Source: Gnomoniopsis sp. IMI 355080
Taxonomy: Eukaryota; Ascomycota; Sordariomycetes; Diaporthales; Gnomoniaceae
Assembly (NCBI GenBank): GCA_027946555.1
Contig: JAPEVC010000096.1
Location: 62,001 to 126,000 of the forward strand
DNA: 64,000 nt
Direction of reading: 5' to 3'
The position numbers were made by a program, and so were the translations under genes. Below, piece after piece: positions 22,631-34,349 of this stretch; within the stretch, counting starts at the first letter, position 1, and each line of letters starts with the position of its first letter. A model generated the notes under the pieces. The model saw nothing but the letters and a program-made list of their open reading frames with translations. It was not told the origin of the DNA and did not search any database.

Positions 22631-24072
22631 TTTTTGAGTATCTTCGATGGGAATACGGGTGGAAAGTATGGATATACAGTTAGCTACTGGGACATCGGTC
22701 CTCCTCCTCTATGCGAGTTGCGCACACCCTCATAGCCGTACCGAGTGCCTCTATGATATGGAAACACTAAATGATAACCTGTGGGACTACCCTTGCGGAA
22801 CCACCTTTCATACCCTCCTGCGGGATAATCTATTGTGGTATGGAGCCCTCGGTGATTCAGAACGTATACGGATCTTACCTAGGTATTGTACTACAGTCAG
22901 CCAGGGCCCAAGGTAAGAGACACTGGCTTCACACGGTCCAAGCGAGGTGCTCACAGCAAATGATAGCACCACCTTCTTCGGCAAGGAAGAGCACGGTTGG
23001 CTCTCCAACATTGGGTACATTCACCATGCGGCTTCAAGCCGTGTTGAAGGCCCGCACCAGACCGTGAAACCATGATAAAACTGTCACGCGGGTTGGGGGG
23101 CGGGGCCGTAAACTTGAGGTTTGATGCATCAGATCTTGACGGAAGCTATCGACCATCCCATAGAATGAGTAAGGATAAGAAAAAAAAGGTACACCTGGTC
23201 AACCACCCACTCTCATCCAAATCGAGACGCGCCCCCATCAGAAAAACACCTCGTGATGATAATCCCCTCCCTCCATGCATGCGTGCGCATGATATCGCGC
23301 ACTCCCCATTTTTTGTGGCCTCGCCAAAGTACTTCATGACGCCGGAGTTGAAAAGGTTTCGTCGTTCACATAAGAAAAGGATACGTGTAGTAGCGGTAGA
23401 TTGTAATCGATCGCCGCTGTAATGGTAGTTGGGGACGTTGTTTGGTACTGTCGCCATTTGTTGTCGGTCCTGTGTTTCTCTGACGGAATAAAGGGAAAAT
23501 AATGCAGCCGTTTGAGACACGATGACAAGTGTGACAAGCAAAAGAAAATTTGATGTGTGTGTGTGTGTGTATGTGAGTGTGGCCGGAAAGCACGAAGCGC
23601 GGCAATTAGACTATCTCAAGCCGAACTGATATAATGAATCAAGACCGGGCGTGAGACTGGCCATGCCGTGGATATATCCTCATCACGAGCACGAATTATA
23701 CTAAACAGTCCCAAAGAAACCCCCTGAGCACCAAGACAAAGTCAAAACTACTCCAGCCCAAGGAAAGAAAATTCGAAATACTTTAGGCAGCTCAGAGGCC
23801 TGTCTTCGACGCATTGCCCCAACAGACAACTCCGCTGCAGGGAGTGACTCCTTTAGATGGATGCATTGAGGCTCGTCTCATCTCGTGGCGCATTTCAATG
23901 AAATCAGAAAAGATCGAGGCGCGCATATCGGCTGGCGGAGTGTATCGAGGATGATTGTGTAGAATACAGAGTTGGGTATCGACAAAAAAAAGGCGTGTCA
24001 GGATGAGTTGTGGCACACACACGATATCGACATGCAAAACGAGCAGGAGGGCCGCAACAGCTCGTCACATAT
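22631..24072. other. intergenic, convergent 3' ends
   Basis: This 1.4 kb spacer lies between the converging membrane-protein and Som1 genes. It includes a short TG microsatellite (23554-23570) and several short open frames on both strands without protein features. It is likely to hold two 3' UTRs. Confidence 0.45.
23554..23580 (+). repeat. TG dinucleotide microsatellite
   Basis: About 8.5 uninterrupted TG units at 23554-23570 are followed by imperfect units to 23580. It lies in the convergent spacer and is likely length-polymorphic. Confidence 0.7.
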
Positions 24073-26811
24073 CTAAGTTTCGATGCCGTCTGCGTCCATA
24101 AAGGCACCCGTATTCGAAAAGTCGAAACCGCCGTCCGCACCTTCGTTATCATGCAGGAATGAGTCAAAGTCGAAATCATTCAGTACATCATTGCTGGCCA
24201 GCGGGTTGGCGAAATCCAACGAGCCGAAATCAGCCTATTTATCTTACGTTAGCAAAGAGACGAGTAAGTGATTCTCGTAATCCGCAAGCACCTACCATGC
24301 TGTCCATATTGAAAGCCTGGTTTTGGTTCGGGTCGGGTTGCGGAACCATAGATGGAGCCGTCTGTTGAGGAACAGGCGCAGGAGCTTGACCATTAGGCAT
24401 CGCCTGGTTGGGACCAGCATTCTGGCCCGGCCTGTTGAGATTCTGCTGCGGGTTGACTGGCGTGATGGGCGTTGCGGGTGTTGCCTCTGCATCCGCGGCG
24501 GGTTCCGCGACAGGAGTCGCGCCAGAATTGAGGCTTGGGTTCGACTTCTTCTGAGTCGCAGCGCGCTTTGTTTAGAGCAATGTTATTACACAAAAATAGG
24601 CACGCAAAAGGGGGCAATCATGGGTTTGAATCTCACCTTATCTTTAGCATTCTTCGTATCCTTCTTCTTCGGAGCTGCCTTGTTCTGCTGCGAAGGGGTA
24701 GGCGGCGCTGTGTTCGTAACCTGGGGTGACGATGTGTTTCGTGCGTTGACACCAGCTGCGGCGGCAGGCTGCGCTGGGGGTGGCATTGCGTTGCGTTGCT
24801 GAGGGGTTCCCTGGATTGGTTGAGGTGTCTGGCCTTGTGGTCCCATCTGGTTACCATTAGGTCCTCCAGGTCCACCCTGTTGCCATTGCATCTGTTGACC
24901 AGGCTGTCCGGCCATCTGACCCTGGCGAGCAGCCATCATCTGCTGCTGCTGCTGAGGGTTCAATGGACCAGTGAACGGTGGTTGACCAGGATGAGAGCTC
25001 GGCGGACGCAGACCATTCATCTGTGGTCCACCAGCCATACCTCCAGCGGGCATGCCATTCATGTTGAACTGAGCAGCCTGACTGGGGTCCATCTGGTTGC
25101 CCATGAACATGGCGTTAGGAGACCCACGGGACTGGGCACCCTCGGCCATAGGCGAGCCCATACCAGCCGGGTTCATCTGGTGAGGTCCACGCTTCATGTC
25201 GGCTGGGTTTGGCGACGCTCCCGGCCGCGCACCCTGGGGTGAGGTGCCTTGGAAAGGTGGGGCAGTTCCTGGAGGAGCACCAGGACCGCCTGGACCGCCA
25301 GGGCCTCCATCACGAGGGATGCTATTGCCGTCTTGCTCTTGACGAGCCATCATAAGCCTCTTCTTGTTTTGCTGCTCCAATAGCATCAACTGCATCTGGT
25401 AGTCCTGCAAGGCGTGGTTGCTGCCGCCTGCTGCCTGTCCGCCATTCGGACCACCAGCTGGCCTTATAGCACCAGGGCCGGCCATTTCTGAAGCATTGTA
25501 GAAGGTATTGATACTGGTCCCATCAGGTCCTTGAGGGACCATAGGAGACCCTTGGCCTGGAGGCCCACTGGGATTGGCGTTTGGCATTCCCGGCTTGGGC
25601 ATCTGCTGTTGCTGCTGCTGCTGTAAATTCTGGGCGTATGTCGCAATGGTCTTTTGTTGGACGGCTGGCGACTGAGCTTGTAGCGTGGCAAACTGTTCTC
25701 GGTTCAGCGCGTTGGGATCAATGCCATATTGATGGAGAAGTTGGACGGTCTGTTGCTGCAATAAGGCGGAAGGGTCGGGTCCTACCTGCTGGCCTGGCAT
25801 TCCCTGCCCCGCTGGTCTTCCATTAGGCATCATGCCAACTTGGCCAGGGTTGAAGGGCGCTCCATTCTCGAGGCGCATTCGCTTGGACGGCGAAGGCGCG
25901 TTCTCAGCAGAGCCTGGAGATGAGGGGCGTGCACGGTTTCCATCCATTTCCGAAGGATCCCTCTGCATCTGGCCTTGCTTTTGCTGCTGCTGTTGCTGAA
26001 GCATGTGCATCATTTGTGGACTAGGTGCATGTTAGAAAGCCGTCCAAAGCATAGCAACACCCAGTCGTCCAAGATAAGCTTACTTTTGTTGGTTGTTAGC
26101 CATAGCCCTCTGTGCCATGTTGTTGGGGTTCTTCATCGCCATGTTCATGCCGCCATTCTGCATGCGCATCATATTGAGCTGTTGCTGCTGCTGCTGAGGC
26201 GTCATGTCCGGGCGCATATTGCGCAGCATTTCTTGTTGTGCGTTCTGGCGCATTCGAGACTGATTCTATCCAACAAATTAGCTTACTGCACAACCCAAAG
26301 CGACTCGAGGCCGGAACGGAATGCATACCTGTGTGTGGCTCATGTATGAGCTCACCTGAGGATTGCCGCTCTTGCCCTTCTGGGCGTTGAACATGTCCCA
26401 AAATAAGCAAAACCACTCGTAGAGAAATGGGTTGTCCATAGAGGGATTAGGAATGGAAGGCTGAGGAAGACCCTCAGCGCCTTTGGAATCGATGCCATCC
26501 TTATTGTCAACGTCCATAGAGTCGCCGTTGGCAATGATGTTACCGTCCGCATCGCGACGCGTGTTGGGGCCATCCTGAATCTTCATGCCGGGATCGGCAT
26601 TGAGGAGGGCGCGCGCACAGTCGAACATGTCATTGCGCAGAAAGTACTCGTAGATGTAGGTGTTCAGCAGGTGCTTGTTGTTTTCGCTGGGCTGCTGAGG
26701 CCTTGGGCCGGGAGGAGGGGCAACGGCGCCGTTATTCATCATCGGCATGGCCGGGCCCACAGGGGGGCCGGGAACCATGGCGATGTTTGGCATGGGATTG
26801 ACGTTGTTCAT
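24073..26811 (-). CDS. som1: Som1/Flo8-type transcriptional regulator with LisH domain
   Basis: Five exons on the minus strand (26811-26329, 26265-26084, 26020-24637, 24565-24296, 24234-24073) join to 826 residues. A LisH motif lies at about residues 47-79 (HLLNTYIYEYFLRNDMFDCA) and continues into the conserved region around NPFLYEWFCLFWDMFNAQK that is typical of Flo8/Som1/SomA. The rest is Gln-, Met-, Pro- and Gly-rich disorder with several poly-Gln tracts, a basic nuclear-targeting-like block (SPSKRMRLE; PKKKDTKNAKDK) and an acidic, aromatic C-terminus (DFDFDSFLHDNEGADGGFDF) that looks like an activation domain. Orthologs act downstream of cAMP-PKA, usually with an LDB1/PtaB partner, in adhesion, conidiation and virulence. 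The symbol is by family resemblance. Confidence 0.88.
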
Positions 26812-29800
26812 GGTGGCAGCGGGAGCGTCTGCGTCCGCAGAGCGAGACTGCCGCAGCAGAGATGGATCGTAGAATCAGGAGAGGAGGGTTATGTCGGCGG
26901 TGTGTGACGAAAACGGATCGCGATCAGCGGCCAGGGCTAGCTCCTGGTCGCGGAGAACTGGATGGAAGACCGATGGGTGGCCAGTTCGGATAGGGTCGGC
27001 GGCACTGAATTGATTGAGCCAGCTCTTGGATCGGAGTGCGATGTACAGTTAATGTGTCAAGATGTGTCGTCTCTTGTAGTCAAAGGAGACAAGAAAGAAA
27101 GTGTGGCGAGCTTTTGATTAGATGACGGGGTCGAGGGTCGGATTGGACAAGGACAGAGACAGAAACAGGAGAGCAGGACCCAGATGAGCAAATGTCGCTG
27201 AAACGCGTGACAAGTGTCTCGACACCTAGACAGTCGGTCGGGATCGGTTGCCCGACAGAAGCAACAAATTGAAGAGATGCTGCAATAAGCGATGCGATCA
27301 CGGTGTCGTGTATGCTGGGGCGCGACAAGAGAAAGAGGAGGACCCTAGTGTTCCGAAAATGGATCGCGATGGGGATGGGTTGTGGTCGAGGATTGCCGAC
27401 AGGTCAACCAGATTAGGTCCGGGAGGAGGCGTTAAGGTGGGCGTGGGCGTGGAGATGCAAGGTGTGAACTGGTGCAGGTGGACACTGGGCAGACAACGCT
27501 GAAAGCTGGGGCTGGGGCCGTCAACGTCGCGGTTGGGGGCCCTGTGCGGTCTGAGTAGCGGTGCAGCTGCAGCCCTGAACGAGCAGCGCGGGAGAGCCTA
27601 AAATCTGGGCGGGTGCGGCAAGGTGGGAAAAAGTGTGGAGAGAAGAGCCGGGATTCGTCTTTCGCCTAGGCCTTTGTCTTCCAAATTGTCTCGCAGCGCA
27701 ACCTCAGTGATAGGCAACGGCAAGGCAAGGCAAGGCACAGCAAGATTTAATAGGGCTTGCACTTGCAGTGTTGCGGATGGCTGCAATTGAGCGACGTCAA
27801 GTCTGCACTGCGTGTGGGCGATGCGTCTGCGCGGACAAGAGGCAGCATTCCGCAAACTGAGGCGTGGGCAGAAAAGTTGTGCGGAGGGTTGGGTTGATAG
27901 TGACAGAGAAGGGGAAAAAGCATCGAGAGAGAAATCGGGCCCACGACCATGAGAGTGAAAGTGGGCGACGACTGGAGGAGGGGAACTGAGCTCTCTCGCA
28001 CGGCTGTGAAGGATAGATGCCTCAGGCACGGTCCGGGCCTTGAAAATCCATGTTTCAAGTCTTTTAAGGGTCTGGCAGCCTTCGGTCATAACCGGGAAAG
28101 CCACAGACACTGCCACAGACACTCTTGTCTAAGAGTATCCTTACTTTGGTACAACAGGCAGGATGAGACTGAAATTTAGGGCTGTAAATATATGTCATTC
28201 AGTTAAGGTACCTGCGTAGTTAAAATACACTATTCATATCCTGGACTCTCATCTGCTCATCTGAACAAATTGCGCTGTTACATTCTTAGTGAGGGTTGAC
28301 TTTTTGGAACCTTGGAAGAATACGAGAGCAACTTATGTAAGTCATCATTCTACAACTCCCTACATCTACACCTGCAACATCTCGAACCGATGTATGAAGC
28401 GCAATGGTTGGTTGAAATCGAAAGAAATGAATACTTAATTCTTTCTTATCAATGGCCGTTCATTACATATAATATTTCAGACATTTTAAACAGTCTTCAA
28501 TGAAAGACTGAACCGATTTCATATGTATTGTGGCTGGGCACCCTCCCTCTTATCTCCTCGAGCCCTTCGGCAGAGCAAGGGGCGAGAAAAGAGGAGCCAG
28601 GCAACTTGATGCCCCAAATCTCGGGCACACTTGCATCACTAGTCGCAGCCTATCCCGGAGCCACACATCATTTGACGACCGATAGGATAGCACACAGTCG
28701 CTTTCGGTGATTTGGAGACCGCGTGAAGCAATGCAGGTAGGATGTTGATGAAGGATGAATCTTATATTCTCGCTGGAATGCAACTGAACGGGCCAAAATG
28801 TGCTTTGCTGCGGTTGCATATTGTGGTGATGAATAATTACACAGAAATCAGTACGTCTGCATGGACCATCTGATCATGGCGTGTAAGGAAACATTCGACG
28901 TCAAAGGTGAGTTCAGAACCGTGATGGATGAGTTGACACAAACAACGTGACCGTCTTTGAGGAAGGTCAGCTGCCCGGATGACTCGACTGAGATTTATGG
29001 TCGGTGTTCGCCACTGTCTTTATGCCCTTATTTCTGAGGCTGCTTTTGATCGTTCTGGAGACATACGTCTAATGGAATGCTTGGCACTGGTCATTTCATG
29101 ATAAAATAAATTATGACCTGTACGGATAGTAGGTAGGGCTGGTAAGCAACGCAGGCATGCACGCTGTCATCACCCATGCGATGCAGCCCAGCCAAACGAA
29201 AACGTGCGCCTGGACCCAGACACAAGACGCCACCCAGCTGGCAGGCTGGGCATGTCCGGACATCCGCAGATTATCTCATCACATGTTCAGGTAGCCAAAT
29301 GTCCCATAGATGGCTTTGTAAAGTTGAAAGCCCCCTTATCTTGATACAACTGCGCAGGACGCCCTTTTTTCTCAATTCCAGAGTCAAGGGTCCTGCCCGA
29401 GGCCCCAAACAAGGGCTCTCAGTCTGACATGACTTGACACCTGCAAGTTTACCGCAGCGGAGCTCACATCACTTCCCGAAACGAAACAAAAGACGCTGTA
29501 CCTTGCATTAGATTGTGTTTACCTCTCCACATATCCAGACAGCTCCTAGCCCGAAACTGTGATACGTGCACAACAAGGCACTTCTGTGCCGGTATGCGCG
29601 CAAGCAAGCATACAGATCGATGCCTCTAATCGTCAACATGATCTCACTAGACGCCAAAGGGAAGCCCATCTGCAGGGCCCAGATCAGCGTATTTTGCTGT
29701 CAGCTTTGCCCTAACCTGTATGTGTCCATCACCATCCCTGCCCTCCACGCTGCGCAGCGTCATCCCCGCTTAGACTCTCAGCCCTACCACGACGTCGCCG

Positions 29801-31081
29801 TCAGCTTACCCACTTCTCCTCGTTCCAATCCCGGAGCCTGATCATGCAGGCAAGCAAAGGAGGTCACACCCGTTGCCTTAGTAGAAGCTGTAACTGCACT
29901 GAAAATGTGATGCAATTTTTCATACTCATCTCTGGGCAAGACATGGTTGAAGTGGACCCAGAGACGTAGATGCTCCGAGTGCTTCCTTCGCCCCCCTCCC
30001 CCCAGGAACGTTCCTCGTTTGATGGGAAGGAATGGTCTGAATTGAGCCTCAAAGCGTGCTCGGCGCGGTCCGGTGCGTGGGACCCGCATTCGGGAACAAG
30101 GAATATCTGCCTTCGATGCACTAAGTACGCCAACCCGGGAATGCAAAATGCGACCGTTGGTAGAAATCAGAGACAGGTCAAGGAAAAGAAAGAAAAACTA
30201 CCTTGATAGCTGCTTGCCGCCGAGACACCTGGGATCAGACCAAATTTGACAACAATTGCCCGGCCTGCCTTGCCCGCATGCATGCGTGATGAGTAGGAAA
30301 TGTGTGTAACCACGACAACTGACAAATTCCTTTCTTAGCTCAGATCTCGAACCCTGAAGTGGTTGTCTCGGAACATTGCTTTGGCGGTCTTCTTACTATG
30401 TAGCTGACAATGTGGCCCAAGACTGTACATGCGTGCTCGGTACCTTGTGATGGTGGGTGAGCGCATCATTGTTGGGCGCGATCCGCCAGCTGCATGGAAA
30501 TCTGTTGTCATGTGGCACGGTTTTCCTGTGTTTTTAAAAACACACAATCGAGAGTACAGAAGTCTGTAGTCATACAGGATACGATTTTGGGTTTTTCTAC
30601 TGATCCGGAAGGGTGTTGCTGAAATACTTAGATATGAAGCGATAACCCTGCGCTACCTACATATATACGACACAATCAACTGGCTTCGATTTGATCAGCC
30701 TCCTGTTTGACTCTGAGGGTTGAATCAACTGCTTGACAACTCGGATAGTGGAGCCGACGAAAAGACAAGGTACTGCAGGTTGTACTGCACAAGCTCGAAT
30801 AGATATGACATGCCGCGCAGTTTCCTCTAAAAATTGCCTATGTCTAAGGTTAGAGCTCCATGGACCCAGGCACTATAGCATGGACCAATTTGCTGCATTC
30901 CATATTTCGCCAATTGTCCGTTCCTCTACAACGCACCCTTTGTTTTTCCGAGGTTTCCTGTGCTGTATTGTGGTGATGCCTGCCTGTACCCGTTGCCAGC
31001 AGCTGCCCTGATGGAGACTGCATTGGAAGCCGATATGTGACCCCAGTCTTCCCAAGCCTTGGACTCGATGCCTAGGCCACT
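26812..31081. other. 4.3 kb gene-free region upstream of Som1
   Basis: This is the largest spacer in the window. The part nearest Som1 (about 26812-28200) is GC-rich and probably a long promoter and 5' leader. On the minus strand it contains several upstream ATGs and open frames, including 174 codons at 27598-28122, none with a recognisable domain. From about 28200 the sequence turns AT-richer. A minus-strand frame at 29784-30146 lacks features. I find no tRNA-like arms, transposon ends or RNA gene. BET3 ends at 31082. Confidence 0.45.
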
Positions 31082-31908
31082 TCAGTCGTCCTCCGGTGGC
31101 AGCTCGTCATCAATGTACCGGACCAATGATATCCGCATCTCGGTGGTATCGTTGCCCCTTAGCTGGTCGCTGATAAAGTGTGCTTCGACCTGCATCTGCA
31201 CCATTTCCAAGGCGCCGCGAAGCACGCCGCAGAATATGTTGGAGTACCACAGCTCGTCCTGCGCACGTCCATCGTCAGGCAATTCGACGAAGTCGGCCAG
31301 CGGATTCTCGTCGAAGACAAGAGAGAATTGTTTACTGTCACTTGTCCAATTCGTGACCGTGGGCGTTATGTTGAGGAAGATCTTAAAGCCGACCTGTCGC
31401 ATCTCGATCATCAGCCATCTTTTCGGTCCTTTTCTTTCGAATAGGGCAGAAGTTGCGCTGTGCTGATTCATACCTTTGAGATCATCTCAGCCGTTTCCCG
31501 AAAGTTGGCGCAGCGCTTCATCGTATTGGACTTGGCCAAGTAGTCCTCGATCAGCCGCAGCCCGATGTTATAACCCATCTTTTCCAGTTGTTTGTTAACT
31601 TCCACATAATCGCTATCGAAATCTTTGCATAGCTGCGCCACGATGGTGCCGTAAGTGAGCACGACAAGCTCCGAGTTGACTTTGTCAATTCGTGTTCTTC
31701 AGAAAGAGGAGGCAGTCAGCGTGGTATTCGGAAAGTGGTACTCGTGCTTGAGGAACAGCATTCGTGAAATCTTACTTCCATATCCTATGAAGTTGTTAGC
31801 ATCAGACCAATTTGGAGAAAGGGCAAGGACATCGCCGAGAAGCCCAGGGCCAGGGAGACCAGATGGATTGACTTACTCCTCGCCGATTCTAGCCTTGGAG
31901 GCAGACAT
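31082..31908 (-). CDS. bet3: TRAPP complex subunit BET3 (TRAPPC3)
   Basis: Four exons on the minus strand: 31908-31877, a 9-base micro-exon 31784-31776, 31696-31474 and 31393-31082. They join to 191 residues. The reading SKARIGEE-IWK-TRIDKVNSELVVLTYG is recovered only when the micro-exon is included. Hallmarks shared with yeast and human Bet3 are LTYGTIVAQLCKDF, QLEKMGYNIGLRLIEDYLAK, NFRETAEMI, KIFLNITPTVTNW, NPLADFVELPDD and CGVLRGALEMVQMQVEA. Bet3 is the core, lipid-channel subunit of TRAPP complexes, the Rab (Ypt1) exchange factor tethering ER-to-Golgi vesicles. The gene is divergent from the U5-40K gene, with 351 bases between start codons. Confidence 0.95.
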
Positions 31909-32259
31909 GGTGAGAGCAGACGGGTCCAGCAGCTCAGATCGAGCTTTGCTGCGATCAATGCTCAATCATGTAACCATTCAAAACTACTCCTTGAGAGTCA
32001 AGCGCGGCTGAAGGTTGTTAGAAGCGTGTAAAGTGTTGCTTACGGTGACGTTGGTTGGAGCAGGCAATGAATTGGCGGGACCAGACCGGGAGGCCCCACT
32101 CCGGCCTTCTGCCCAGCAGCATCAGCCAGGGCAGGCAAGCGGATCACTTCCCGCGGCAAAGCTCCAACAACAAAATCTCCAAGCTTGCATGCAGCTTGCT
32201 CAAGGCCAGCTGTCAGGCTCTCCAGAATCAATCCCTTACGACCACACGCAGCCATCAAG
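31909..32259. promoter_or_regulatory. divergent promoter of BET3 and U5-40K
   Basis: 351 bases separate two divergent start codons of housekeeping genes, so both promoters must overlap here. No TATA element is evident, as usual for constitutive genes. Confidence 0.45.
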
Positions 32260-33425
32260 ATGTCCGCCGAGAAACGAACAAACGAACAAGATGGACAGCT
32301 GGTGGTCAAGCGCCAAAAGCTCGGTGAACGCGCCCTTGCGCGAGCCAATGCATCAGGAAGCAGCGCGTTGGTTCAGACAGTATGTGCCTGTGTTCCGGCG
32401 CGAATGAATTGGTGATCTGAAGGCTGACTGGCGCAGGCCCCACGAACAAGTGGTCTCCAGGCCCCGGTCATGGAGCTGTCGGGTCATTCGGGCGAGATCT
32501 TCTCGGCCAAGTTTGACCCTACCGGCAACCTGATCGCGTCAGGTGGCATGGATCGAAGCATCAGTGAGTTCCTTGTACGTCCCCATCACCACTTACTGCA
32601 GCCGCTAATTAGCGTCCAGTGCTCTGGCGAACCTTTGGCGATTGCGAAAACTACGGCGTCCTCACCGGCCACAAGGGTGCAATTCTCGATCTGCAGTGGT
32701 CTCGCGACTCCGAAATAGTCTTCTCCGCTTCGGCGGACATGCACCTCGCGAGCTGGGACTTGACGTCTGGGCAGAGAATTCGACGTTATGTGGGACACGA
32801 GGAAGTCATCAACACGCTGGACATCAGCAGACGTGGCGAGGAAACCCTCGTCAGCGGCAGTGACGACGGCACCATTGGCATTTGGGATCCACGGACCAAG
32901 AATGCGGCGGACTACATCGAAACCCAGTTCCCCATCACCGCGGTGGCCATTTCCGAAGCAGGCAACGAGATTTACTCTGGCGGCATTGATAATGACATCA
33001 AGGTCTGGGATATACGAAAGAAGGGAATTGTGTACTCGATGCTCGGACACCAAGATACCATTACAACGCTGCGAGTGTCACCGGACTCGCAAAATCTTTT
33101 GTCGTACTCCATGGACTCAACTGCCAGAACGTGGGACATTAGGCCGTTTGCTCCAGCTGAGCGAGCCATTCGTACATTCGACGGCGCCCCGATAGGACTT
33201 GAGAAGAATCTTATCCAGGGCAGCTGGGACAAGGACGGCAAGAAAATCAGTGTCGGTGCAGGAGATGGCACTGTGGTTATTTGGTCGAGCGACAATGGCA
33301 AGCTTCTCTACAAGTTGCCAGGCCACAAGGGTACGGTCAACGTGGCCGAGTTCTCACCAAGCGGGGACCCCATCATTTTGTCTGCCTCCTCAGACCGTAC
33401 GATGCTATTGGGCGAATTGAGATGA
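32260..33425 (+). CDS. U5 snRNP 40 kDa WD-repeat protein (SNRNP40/Cwf17/Spf38 type)
   Basis: Exons 32260-32379, 32437-32563 and 32620-33425 join to 350 residues, the size of human SNRNP40. A short basic N-terminus (QLVVKRQKL) precedes about seven WD40 repeats, with visible units ending in GGMDRSIMLWRTF, SASADMHLASWD, SGSDDGTIGIWDPRT, SGGIDNDIKVWDIRKKG, SYSMDSTARTWDIRPF, VGAGDGTVVIWSSDNG and SASSDRTMLLGEL. The last blade lacks the usual WD dipeptide (LLGEL), as in its orthologs. The protein is a scaffold next to Prp8 in the U5 snRNP during pre-mRNA splicing in the nucleus. WD40 proteins are easily confused, but the order and the short N-terminus fit this family well. Confidence 0.9.
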
Positions 33426-34172
33426 ATCCTTTGACGTGGCGGAAGTACAACTGCATCACTATGGAGTCGAGAGCACCAACGAGAGCCGACCTCTGTCTTG
33501 TGCTTCTTCTCAACGAATGAAACGCGGTGCAGCCTCAGACGGGGAACATTCGATATGCACCCTGGCACAGACTTTGCGAGACTGCCGTGCCCTTGGCCAT
33601 TGCCTGATCACCAGCACAAGGCTTCACGCAGCCCAGGATCACAACAGGCAGTGTTCTCCGATATCTCGAGATCAATTTCCGCCAAATTGAAGAGGTTGGA
33701 GATTTTGCGGCGATCGAGCCATGAGTCAACGAATGGGCCTTTGATCCATTGGGGGGCGGCTTCCAAAACACGACTTAGGGTTGTAAGGCGAATGCGGGCT
33801 TTTCGAAGGTCAGCTGGTGTCGTTCATCCTCTCTTCGGCGGTCTTGAAACTGGTTCGTGGACTGCGGAGAGCGAGCCAAGGGTTGGCATGTCATCGGGCG
33901 TCGCATGTTTGAGATGTAGCTAGGGGAGCCAACCCATGTCACTTTAGGAACTTGCGTGACCCAACAACCCGGGTCGTGGGCTTCAATCTATTACGACACT
34001 AAGGCAGTGGTCTGGCCGAAAGATCGACGCTATTAAGATCTTCGACAATCGGCAAACTATTGCCGCAATTGTATAGAAGTGGTGGATTGAAGTTGCTCAA
34101 CGAAATCACTGTTGCCGCTTACTATGTTCACCTGAGACCAAACTGCGGGCTTATGTAGAAGACGGCAGGGCC

Positions 34173-34349
34173 ATGGATTTGGAAATGCATATGTTGTCCC
34201 ACAGGCCAGGTATTCCACAAGGCGACGCTTATACTACGAGCATTGAACCCGAAGGCGATTATCCTGCAGATGATTCTACCGTAGGCGATGTCTTTATAAA
34301 TACCTACCCCACAAGCGCGTACCCCGAAGGCGGCTATCTTATAACCTAA
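34173..34349 (+). CDS. possible 58-residue repetitive small protein
   Basis: An ATG frame of 58 codons ends with TAA at 34347-34349. The product contains an imperfect repeated pattern of Pro, acidic/Gly and Tyr residues (PQGDAYTTS, PEGDYPADD, TVGDVFINTYP, YPEGGYL). The DNA shows four degenerate copies of CG(A/T)AGGCG(A/G). There is no signal peptide. It may be a remnant of a repeat gene or chance. Low confidence. Confidence 0.2.
   Translation: MDLEMHMLSHRPGIPQGDAYTTSIEPEGDYPADDSTVGDVFINTYPTSAYPEGGYLIT
34218..34338 (+). repeat. four degenerate copies of a short GGCG-centred repeat
   Basis: Copies start at 34218 (caaggcgacgctt), 34250 (cgaaggcgattatcc), 34280 (cgtaggcgatgtc) and 34325 (cgaaggcggctatc), spaced about 32, 30 and 45 bases. 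They lie in gene-free DNA, inside the small frame listed above. Confidence 0.4.

Noticed and set aside
27598..28122. Minus-strand frame of 174 codons upstream of Som1
   Set aside because: Ser/Pro/Arg-rich, no motif, in a GC-rich leader where stops are rare; treated as leader sequence.
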